A program made the translations under genes and the position numbers. The notes below the pieces were generated by a model. That model did not search any database. It saw only the letters and a program-made list of their open reading frames with translations, and was not told the origin of the DNA. From NCBI GenBank assembly GCA_020310875.1, contig CM035406.1, positions 85,763,511-85,827,510 on the forward strand: a stretch of 64,000 bases of DNA, in the 5' to 3' direction. Source of the DNA: Ceratopteris richardii. Taxonomy: Eukaryota; Streptophyta; Polypodiopsida; Polypodiales; Pteridaceae. Of the stretch, positions 24,190-32,385 are shown piece by piece (the first letter of the stretch is position 1; each line of letters begins with the position of its first letter).

Positions 24190-24258
24190 ACGACCGATAC
24201 AAGCGATTTTCCCCGTTTGACCTACGTTGACTCACTTTAGTCGCTTGCATCAGTTGTG
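24190..24258. repeat. Hairpin-family palindrome in 5' leader, copy 1
   Basis: Left arm CGACCGATACAAGCGATT, right arm TAGTCGCTTGCATCAGTTGTG, about 40 bp upstream of the plus-strand ATG, so it would lie in the transcript leader downstream of the TATA box. Confidence 0.8.
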
Positions 24259-24295
24259 TTCTCCTAATAGAGATATAGGAGAAGCTGCAGCTAAG

Positions 24296-25229
24296 ATGGA
24301 GGGAATGAATGAGATCCTTAGTGTCTCTCCATCAGAGAAACTTCTTGATTTCATGGTTCAAGAGGGTTTAACGGTAGATTATTTTCCTGATGCAATGACG
24401 ATATTCAACCCCAAAATTGATATTGGAAAACTCCTAGAGAAATCAAAAAGTTTTCTTAAGGATGAGTGGGAGATTTTCTTCGGGTTGATCAATGGAACGA
24501 TCCTTTCTATTTCTCAGAAAACCTATGTCCATCCTTACATCTTTGGGAAGGATCCAATAGATAGGGCTAAAATCACAAGAAAATGCAAAAGGATATCCCC
24601 TTTGCCAAGGAAGCTTGATTTATGCCCATAGCATGAAAAGGACTGCTGCTTGCTCCCTTTAAACATTGCCTTCTTGATATGGCTTGATCATATCTCAGTT
24701 GAAAACGAGGAAAATGTTCATGTTGAAGACGAGCCTTTCTTAGAGCTGACACTTGAGGGAAGCTCAAAAACTATGAAAGGTGTCATGGAGATTGTTGAGG
24801 AGATCAATCTCCGAGCAGAAGAAGAGCAGGTCAAAGGTTTTGGTGTGGCCACTTTTAAAGATGAAACTGCAATAAGGGAGCCAACTGAAGAAGTTCAAGT
24901 GTCTGAGAAATCCCTACTTCTCCCAAATCTACCTTTTTACTTTATCTCTGAAAAAGAGTACATTCCTCTATTTTACATTCAGGAACTTTTCAATCTAAGG
25001 GAGGACTACTACCTTGTAGCTATAGCTGAGTCAGAAGAAGTTGCAAGAAGATTCATCAATAAGAAAGGAGAAAGAAAAGAAGAAATTTTGCGTCTTGATT
25101 TGGATTTGTCTAATGAAGAATTCAAAGATTCATCATAAGTTCAAAATGCTTTGAGAAAGCTATCTCACAGAAGCCAAGACTTGCTGATGAAGATTTTGAT
25201 GAGCATTAGAAGCAACTTGGAATATACTC
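24296..25229 (+). pseudogene. Unrecognised plus-strand partner gene, copy 1
   Basis: The ATG at 24296 (MEGMNEILSVSPSEKLLDF) is the first after the TATA box and hairpin leader. The frame runs to KLDLCP and a TAG at 24629, continues in the same frame (HEKDCCLLPLN...) through an acidic middle (ENVHVEDEPFLELTLEG) to KDSS and a TAA at 25136, and then continues again (VQNALRKLS). Both stops occur at the same place in all three copies. Protein-like composition continues across them, so they are either old damage preceding the triplication, or the true gene is spliced. No domain recognised; mostly alpha-helical in appearance. It is divergent to the histone/protease gene. The 3' end is cut at the unit junction. 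Confidence 0.5.
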
Positions 25230-25284
25230 TTAAATGTACTTTCTTAAATGAAACAAATATCTTTCCAAAATGAAGATGAATACT

Positions 25285-25817
25285 AACTTTTCAATATATG
25301 GGTAGATAACACATTCTACCTCTTCTGTAAAATCCTATAGAAAGGACTTGGCATCTCCATGTTTATGCAAAAAACACTCCGTCACCAGAGGATCTAAAAT
25401 AAATACTTTTCTTTGAACCGCTTCCTCACATTGTTGAAGAAGAACCCTACAAATCAAGATATAAAAAATCAGTTAAGGAACTAGAAAATTAAGCAAAACA
25501 AAAGCATTCATGGCCTCTAGATATACCTGAGTGAAATGTTGACCACACTATCTGATATTTCAACATGAAGCTCCCTTAACATTTTGTTGTCTTGAGGTCT
25601 AATGTCAAGAAACCAATCTCTTTGCCATGGCATTGCAACATTAACTATTATCTGCCCATCTTCTTTCTTGAGGAGCTCTTTATTTGCTTTTTGTAACTTT
25701 TGAATCTGAGTTAAGATTTTGCTCCCAGACATTTTCCCCCTGGGCATTTTGTTCCTGGGCATTTTGGTACTGACCCTCAGGGTACAACTTCCTTGCTGGC
25801 TTTTTGGTCCTAGCCAT
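25285..25817 (-). pseudogene. CENH3-like/ULP gene copy 2, histone fold deleted
   Basis: The ATG at 25817 gives MARTKKPARKLYPEGQ, very close to the H3 N-terminus MARTKQTARK and to the MARTK start of plant CENH3. About 110 bp later the sequence jumps directly into the coiled-coil part (KLQKANKELLKKEDG) and runs to the CTCAG/GTATAT donor at 25527; exon B follows (about 25285-25445). The whole histone fold present in copies 1 and 3 is missing. The junction is at a short AAGAT-like match, as expected for a microhomology deletion. The reading frame is not maintained across it, so this copy cannot make the full protein. Confidence 0.65.
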
Positions 25818-25959
25818 ACTCTGCACAAAATCAGAATCTTTAGGCAAGGAATAGGAAAAGTGGAAATTTACTCTCAAAAAGCTATGATCAACCACTCTTT
25901 CCACTGTCAAAAAATTATGATCAATGGCTCTTTCCACTGTCAAAACTTACTCTCAAAAA

Positions 25960-26640
25960 GCTATTATCAATGACTCTTTCCACCATCAGAGACCCGACCG
26001 ATGCAAGCAATAGGAGTCATCCAGAAATGCCCGGATGTCCCTGATCGCTTGCATCGGTTGTCCTTGAATTCATCATCAAATATCAATCAAATATATTTCA
26101 CAATGAAAAATACTCAAGTATCACTAGAAAAACATAATTTGAAAGCTATGATCAATGACTCTTTCCACTACCAGAGACATGACTGATGCAAGCGATAAGA
26201 GTCATCCGGAAATGCGCGGATGTCCCTGATCGCTTCCATGGGTCGTCCTTGAATTCATCATCAAATATCAATCAAATATATTTTGCAATGCAAAATACTC
26301 AATTATCACTAAGAAAAACATAATTTGAAAGCTATAATCAATAACTCTTTCCACTGTCAGAGACACGACGGATCCAATCGATAAGAGTCATCCCTAAAGG
26401 CCCAAATGTCCCTAATCACTTGCATCGGTCGTCTCTGAATTCCTCATCATATTTCAATAAATACAAGTTGAAATAAAGGTAACAATGCGTAATACTCAAG
26501 CATCACTAAGGAAACAAAACTTTGCAAGCTGTGATCAAGGACTCGATGCCATTTAAGAAACATGACCGATCCAAGCGATTAGGGTTATCCAAAAATCTTG
26601 GATATACCGTGATCGCTTGGATCCGTCGTGTCCATATTAC
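25960..26640. repeat. Hairpin satellite array in unit 2 (4 units)
   Basis: Four tandem units of about 185-198 bp. Each holds GATCAATGACTCTTTCCAC-like sequence, then a palindrome (25995-26063, 26178-26246, 26363-26432, 26561-26630), then TTGAATTCATCATCAAATAT and an A-rich spacer. Palindrome arms are CGACCGATGCAAGCGAT/ATCGCTTGCATCGGTCG with small changes, some compensatory: in the fourth, GATCCAAGCGAT pairs with ATCGCTTGGATC. Confidence 0.9.
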
Positions 26641-26794
26641 TTAACGCAGAGAGCGCTCTCTATAGAACTTGTGAAGAAGCAGCTTAAAAACCTGGTCGCG
26701 ATGGAACCTCAACGCTTGGCAAGTGTTGACAAAAGAAAATGAAAGAAATGAATAGGGAAGCTTAAATACGTCCTAGAACTGAGTTGACCATTGG

Positions 26795-26982
26795 TGCCAC
26801 ATGGCATGCCATGTTTGGTCCACATCATATAGTCATTGTGAATTCCAATGTCTTTTGCCATGTGGCATGATTTGATTGGTCCACATCATCTATATGTTGC
26901 ATCGGCCGCTTTTCCACGTGGCACTCTGTGATTGGTCCACGTCATTCGATTGTTACTTCTTCCCCCCTCGCCTATAAATAGC
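26795..26982 (+). promoter_or_regulatory. Promoter of plus-strand gene copy 2
   Basis: Same three G-box-like/CCAAT/RTCAT modules as copy 1, including CCACGTGGCA and ATTGGTCCACGTCAT, with TATAAATA at 26973-26980. In the first module CATTAGTCCAC of copy 1 reads TTTGGTCCAC here. Confidence 0.7.
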
Positions 26983-27060
26983 TATTCCCTTCACAAACTC
27001 AAATTTTGAACCTTCAGATAATTTGCCTCATATACATGCGTATTTCTCTTTCGTCCCCTA

Positions 27061-27130
27061 CACGACCGATACAAGCGATTTTCCCCGTTTGACCTACGTT
27101 GACTCACTTTAGTGGCTTGCATCGGTTGTG
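27061..27130. repeat. Hairpin-family palindrome in 5' leader, copy 2
   Basis: CACGACCGATACAAGCGATT and TAGTGGCTTGCATCGGTTGTG flank a short centre, in the same leader position as in copies 1 and 3. Confidence 0.8.
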
Positions 27131-27167
27131 TTCTCCTAATAGACATACAGGAGAAGCTACAGCTAAG

Positions 27168-28102
27168 ATGGAGGGAATGAATGAGATCCTTAGTGTCTCT
27201 CCATCAGAGAAACTTCTTGATTTCATGGTTCAAGAGGGTTTAACTGTAGATTATTTTCCTGATGCAATGAGGATATTCAACCCCAAAATTGATTTTGAAA
27301 AACTCCTAGAGAAATGGAAAAGTTTTCTTAAGGATGAGTGGGAGATTTTCTTGGGGTTGATCAATGGAAGGATCCTTTCTATTTCTCAGAAAACCTATGT
27401 CCATCCTTACATCTTTGAGAAGGATCCAATACATAGGGCTAAAATCACAAGAAAATGCAAAAGGATATCCCCTTTGCCAACGAAGCTTGATTTATGCCCA
27501 TAGAATGAAAAGGGTTGTTGCTTGCTCCCTTTAAACATTGCCTTCTTGATATGGCTTGATCATATCTCAGCTGAAAAGGAGGAAAATGTTCATGTTGAAG
27601 ACGAACCTTTCTTAGAGCTGACACTTGAGGGAAGCTCAAAACTATGAAAGGTGTCATGGAGATTGTTGAGGAGATCAATCTCCAAGCAGAAGAAGAGCAG
27701 GTCAAAGGTTTTGATGTGGCCACTTTTAAAGCAGAAACTGCAATAAGGGAGCCAACTGAAGAAGTTCAAGTGTCTGAGAAGTCCCTACTTCTGCCAAATC
27801 TACCTTTTTACTTTATCTCTGAAAAAGAGTACATTCCTCTATTTTACATTCAGGAACTTTTCAATCTAAGGGAGGACTACTGCCTTGTAGCTATAGCTGA
27901 GTCAAAAGAAGTTGCAAGAAGATTCATCAATAAGAAAGGAGAAAGAAAAGAAGAATTTTTGCATCTTGATTTGGATTTGTCTAATAAAGAATTCAAAGAT
28001 TCATCATAAGCTCAAAATGCTTTGAGAAAGCTATCTCAGAGAAGCCAAGACTTGCTGATGAAGAGTTTGATGAGCATTAGAAGCAACTTGGAATATACTC
28101 TT
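27168..28102 (+). pseudogene. Unrecognised plus-strand partner gene, copy 2
   Basis: The ATG at 27168 opens the same MEGMNEILSVSPSEKLLDF protein as copy 1. The TAG after KLDLCP (27501) and the TAA after KDSS (28007) are conserved. A one-base loss near 27640 (CTCAAAACTATG against CTCAAAAACTATG) shifts the middle frame in this copy only. The end is cut at the same unit junction as in copy 1. Confidence 0.5.
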
Positions 28103-28157
28103 AAATGTACTTTCTTAAATGAAACAAATATCTTTCCAAAAAGAAGATGAATACTTA

Positions 28158-29242
28158 CTTTTCAGTATATGGGTAGATAACACATTCTACCTCTTTTGTA
28201 AAATCCTATAGAAAGGACTTGGCATCTCCATGTTTATGCAAAAAACACTATGTCACCAGAGGATCTAAAATAAATACTTTTCTTTGAACCGCTTCCTCAC
28301 ATTGTTGAAGAAGAACCCTAAAAATCAAGAAATACAAATTCAGTTAAGGAACTAGAAAATTAAGCAAAACAAAAGCATTTTAAGGCCTCCAGATATACCT
28401 GAGTGAAATGTTGACCACACTATCTGATATTTCAACATGAAGCTCCCTTAACATTTTGTTGTCTTCAAGTCTAATGTCAAGAAACCACTCTTTTTGCCAT
28501 GGCATTGCAACATTAACTATTATCTGCCCATCTTCTTTCTTGAGGAGCTCTTTATTTGCTTTTTGTAACTTTTGAATCTAAGTTAAGATGACACTTTCCA
28601 CTGTAAATAATCCTTGCTTTTTCCTCTCCTCCTCACCATTTGTTGCAGTTCTAGTTTCATGATCATGAGTGACCTGAGGGTTGATCTCTTCAATGACAAC
28701 TGTTGTTTTGGGTGCTCGAGCTGGAGGTATATTTAAAATATTGAAGAATTTCTGATCATGGTGATCAATAGGAACCAGAGCTTTATCAAATTTATATCTT
28801 ATTCTTGAAACAATAACATAATCCTTTGCCATTAGTGTTACCCTATGAGAATGAGAAGCACATAAAAAGGCATCATTCATAAAATCAATAGCAAAGTCCT
28901 CTGCAGCTTCTTACTGGCATCGAAGTGCTTGAGTTTGCCACCTCACTTTGACAAAGGATGAGGTCTTCATCAAAGAACAGAGGTTGGCTGAGATTTGCTT
29001 GACAACTCTCATAAATGGAAGTCTAGGGATCAACAATCCCAAAGACTTTTGAGCTCTTCTAATTTCCCTCAAGGAATTTACATGGTACTTGACCCTTTTT
29101 TTTGAAGGCTTGTCTAGCACATTGTCTTGAACCTTCTAAGGATTTTGCTCCTAGACATTTTCCCCCTGGGCAATTTGTTCCTGGGCATTTTGGCCTGACC
29201 CTCAGGGTACAACCTCCTTTCTGGCTTTTTGGTCCTAGCCAT
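28158..29242 (-). pseudogene. CENH3-like/ULP gene copy 3, N-terminus and fold present
   Basis: The ATG at 29242 gives MARTKKPERRLYPEGQ and a basic tail. After a frame change comes the histone core: VNSLREIRRAQKSLGLLIP, LPFMRVVKQI, then a loop of 16 residues before RWQTQAL, EAAEDFAIDF, and LCASHSHRVTLMAKD. LLIP, RW, EAAED and RVTLM.KD match plant CENH3 better than canonical H3 (LLIRK, RFQ, RVTIMPKD). The equivalent loop is 8 residues in H3 and 10 in Arabidopsis CENH3, so it is unusually long here. One in-frame stop lies within the fold. The extension and coiled coil follow, with the CTCAG/GTATAT donor at 28399; exon B lies at about 28158-28318. No protease exons follow this copy. Confidence 0.7.
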
Positions 29243-29394
29243 ACTCTGCACAAAATCAGAATCTTTACGCAAGGAATAGGAAAAGTGGAAACTTACTCTC
29301 AAAAAGCTATGATCAACAACTCTTTCCACTATCAAAAAATTATGATCAATGGCTCTTTCCACTGTCAAAACCTACTCTCAAAAATCTATGATCA

Positions 29395-30065
29395 ATGACT
29401 CTTTCCACTATCAGAGACACGACCGATGCAAGCGATAGGATTCATCCAGAAATGCCCAGATGTCCCTGATCGCTTGCATCGGTCGTCCTTGAATTTATCA
29501 TCAAATATCAATCATATATATTTTACAATGACAAATACTCAATTATCACTAAGAAAAACATAATTTTGAAAGCTATGATCAGTTACTCTTTCCACTTTCA
29601 GAGACATGACCGATGCAAGCGATAAGAGTCATCCGGAAATGCCCAGATGTCCCTTATCACTTGCATCGGTCGTCCTTGAATTCATCATCAAATATCAATC
29701 AAATATATTTTACAATGCAAAATACTCAATTATCACTAAGAAAAACATATTTTGAAAGCTATAATCAATGACTCTTTCCACTGTCAGAGACACGACCGAT
29801 CCAATCGATAAGAGTCATCCATAAATGCCCGGATGTCCCTAATCGCTTGCGTCGGTCGTCTCTAAATTCCTCATCATATTTCAATAAATACAAGTTGAAA
29901 TAAAGGTAAGAATGCGTAAGACTCAAGCATCACTAAGGAAACCAAAATTTGCAAGCTATGATCAAGGACTCGATGCCATTTAAAAAACATGACCGATCCA
30001 AGCGATTAGGGTTATCCAAAAATCTTGGATGTACCGTGATTGCTTGGATCGGTCGTGTCCATATT
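29395..30065. repeat. Hairpin satellite array in unit 3 (4 units)
   Basis: Palindromes at 29418-29487, 29605-29673, 29791-29859 and 29989-30058, spaced about 186-198 bp, match one for one the four of unit 2, so this array was present before the triplication. The array lies between the N-terminal histone exon and the shared promoter, that is, in the upstream or leader region of the minus-strand gene. Confidence 0.9.
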
Positions 30066-30201
30066 ACCTAACGTAGAGAGCGCTCTCTATAGAACTTCTG
30101 AAGAAGCAACTTAAAAACTTGGTGGTGATGGTTTGACAAAAAAAAATGAAAGAAATGAATAGAGAAGCTTAAATAGGTCCTAGAACTGAGTTGACCGTTG
30201 G

Positions 30202-30396
30202 TGCCACATGGCATGCCATGATTGGTCCACATCATATAGTTGTTGTGAATTCCAACATCTTTTGCCACATGGCATGATTTGATTGGTCCACATCATCTAG
30301 CTATTGCATTGCCCAATGTACGCTTTGCCACATGGCACTCTGTGATTGGTCCACGTCATTCGACCGTTACTTCTTCCCCCCTTGGCTATAAATAGC
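30202..30396 (+). promoter_or_regulatory. Promoter of plus-strand gene copy 3
   Basis: Three modules of GCCACATGGCA, ATTGGTCCAC and RTCAT; the third G-box core reads CACATG instead of CACGTG. TATAAATA at 30387-30394, followed by the same CTTCACAAACTCAAATTTTG leader. Confidence 0.7.
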
Positions 30397-30474
30397 TACT
30401 TCCTTCACAAACTCAAATTTTGAACCTTCAGAGAATTTGTGTCATATACATGCTAATTTCTCTTTCGTCTCCTA

Positions 30475-30544
30475 CACGACCGATACAAGCGATTTTCCCC
30501 GCTTGACCTATGTTGACTCACTTTAGTCGCTTGCATCGGTTGTG
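30475..30544. repeat. Hairpin-family palindrome in 5' leader, copy 3
   Basis: CACGACCGATACAAGCGATT and TAGTCGCTTGCATCGGTTGTG, same place as in copies 1 and 2. Confidence 0.8.
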
Positions 30545-30580
30545 TTCTCCTAATAGACATATAGGAGAAGCTGCAGCTAA

Positions 30581-31642
30581 GATGAAGGGAATGAATGAGA
30601 TCCTTAGTGTCTCTCCATTAGAGAAACTTCTTGATTTCATGGTTCAAGAGGGTTTAACTGTAGATTATTTTCCTGATGCAATGAGGATATTCAACCCCAA
30701 AATTGATTTTGAAAAACTCCTAGAGAAATCGAAAGTTTTCTTAAGGATGAGTGGGAGATTTTCTTGGGGTTGATCAATGGAAGGATCCTTTCTATTTCTG
30801 AAAAAACCTATGTCCATACTAACATCTTTAGGAAGGATCCAATAGACAGGGCTAAAATCACAAGAAAATGCAAAAGGATATCCCCTTTGCCAGGGAAGCT
30901 TGATTTATGCCCATAGCATGAAAAGGACTGCTGCTTGCTCCCTTTAAACATTGCCTTCTTGATATGGCTTGATCATATCTCAGTTGAAAAGGAGGAAAAT
31001 GTTCATGTTGAAGACGAGCCTTTCTTGGAGCTGACACTTGAGGGAAGCTCAAAAACTATGAAAGGTGTACTGGAGATCGTTGAGGAGATCAATCTCCAAG
31101 CAGAAGAAGAGCAGGTCAAAGGTTTTGATGTGGCCACTTTTAATACAGAAACTGCAATAAGGGAGCCAACTGAAGAAGTTCAAGTGTTTGAGAAGTCCCT
31201 ACTTCTCCGAAATCTACCTTTTTACTTTATCTCTGAAAAAGAGTACATTCCTCTATTTTACATTCAGGAGCTTTTCAATTTAAGGGAAGACTACTGCCTT
31301 GTAGCTATAGCTGAGTCAGAAGAAGTTGCAAGAGGATTCATCAATAAGAAAGGAAAAAGAAAAGAAGAATTTTTGCGTCTTGATTTGGATTTGTCTAATG
31401 AAGAATTCAAAGATTCATCATAAGTTCAAAATGCTTTGAGAAAGCTATCTCAGAGAAGCCAAGACTTGCTGATGAAGAGTTTGATGAGCATTAGAAGCAA
31501 CTTGGAATATACTCGTTTGGGCATAGCTATTCATTCTTGGATGTTGTTGAGGACAAAGGAACACTTTGTATTGACTCAAAAGAGCTCATTGAGGAGGAAG
31601 ATGAGGTCAAGGTATGTTGTTGAATATATTCTTATGAATTAA
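30581..31642 (+). pseudogene. Unrecognised plus-strand partner gene, copy 3
   Basis: The ATG at 30581 gives MKGMNEILSVSPLEKLLDF. One base is missing near 30733, shifting the frame in this copy only. The TAG after KLDLCP and the TAA after KDSS (31421) are conserved. Beyond the TAA the same frame stays open to 31642, longer than in the other copies because this copy is not cut at the unit junction. An alternative frame, SYSFLDVVEDKGTLCIDSKE, ends at GTCAAG before GTATGT near 31611 and looks like the real exon end. Family unknown. Confidence 0.5.
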
Positions 31643-32385
31643 AGGTTTTGTCCGAGATCTCCATTTTTAGTGAGAAATTGACCACGACCGATGCAAGCGA
31701 TAAAGCCCATCGGATAATTTCCGTTGGGCCTTATCGCTTGCATCGGTCGTGTTCGGAGTTGAAGAGGAAGATGAGGTCAAGGTAGGTAGTAAAATATATT
31801 CTCATGATTTTAAGGCTAAGGAGATGAGATGCCACAGTCGGTTTTCTCCAAGGTCTCCATTTACAGTAAGAAGTCGATCATGACCGATGCAAGCAATAAG
31901 GGCCATCGGATATTTTCCGTTGGGCCTTATCGCTTGCAATGGTCGTGTTTGGACTTGAGGAAGATGACGTCAAGGTATACAGTTAACTATATTCTCAAGA
32001 ATTTTAGGTTAAGGATATGAGATGGGACCGATGCAAAACCTCTATGTTGTGTCAAATTTGTCCAAGTTCTCCATTGGAAGTGTCAGAAGTCGATCACGAC
32101 CGATGCAAGCGATAGGCCCATAAGATATTTTCCGTTGGGCCTTATCACTTGCATCGGTCATGTTTGGACTTGAGGAAGATGATGTCAAGGTATACAGTTA
32201 ACTATATTCTCAAGAATTTTAGGTCAAGGATATGAGATAGGACCAATGCAAAATCTCTATCTTGTGTCAGATTTCTCTAAGTTCTCCATTAGAAGTGTCA
32301 GAAATCGATCACGGCTGATGCAAGGGATGAGGCCCATTGGATATTTTCCATTGGGCCTTATCGCTTGTATCGGTCGTGTCTAGGA
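31590..32385. repeat. Downstream hairpin satellite array (4 units)
   Basis: Four units of about 195-215 bp. Each starts with GAGGAAGATGAGGTCAAGGTA-like sequence derived from the end of the plus-strand gene and holds one palindrome (31683-31751, 31879-31947, 32095-32162, 32310-32379). These palindromes are longer than those elsewhere: CACGACCGATGCAAGCGATAA plus an inner GCCCA..CGGA arm pairing with CCG.TGGGC. The first is close to a perfect 69-bp palindrome. The last ends at the stop codon of the adjacent minus-strand gene. Confidence 0.9.

Larger units (their letters stand above)
22846..25229. repeat. Tandem unit 1 of the triplicated gene pair
   Basis: From ACTTTCTTAAATGAAACAAA (inside the intron after exon B) to GAAGCAACTTGGAATATACT. 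The next unit begins with the same TACTTTCTTAAATG sequence directly fused to the end of the plus-strand gene. Unit 1 is shortest because it lacks the N-terminal histone exon and the hairpin array. Confidence 0.85.
25230..28102. repeat. Tandem unit 2 of the triplicated gene pair
   Basis: Begins at the junction TTAAATGTACTTTCTTAAATG and ends at the identical junction near 28102. It carries exon B-like sequence, the coiled-coil part of exon A, the N-terminal exon, a four-unit hairpin array, the promoter and the plus-strand gene. Confidence 0.85.
28103..31513. repeat. Tandem unit 3 of the triplicated gene pair, most complete
   Basis: Begins at the second TTAAATGTACTTTCTTAAATG junction and contains exon B, a full exon A with histone fold, the N-terminal exon, a four-unit hairpin array, the promoter and the plus-strand gene. 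The plus-strand gene continues past the point where units 1 and 2 are cut. Confidence 0.85.

Noticed and set aside
31683-32379. CRISPR-like regular spacing of repeats
   Set aside because: The repeats are long palindromes within 195-215-bp tandem units in a plant nuclear sequence; there is no short direct repeat with unique spacers.
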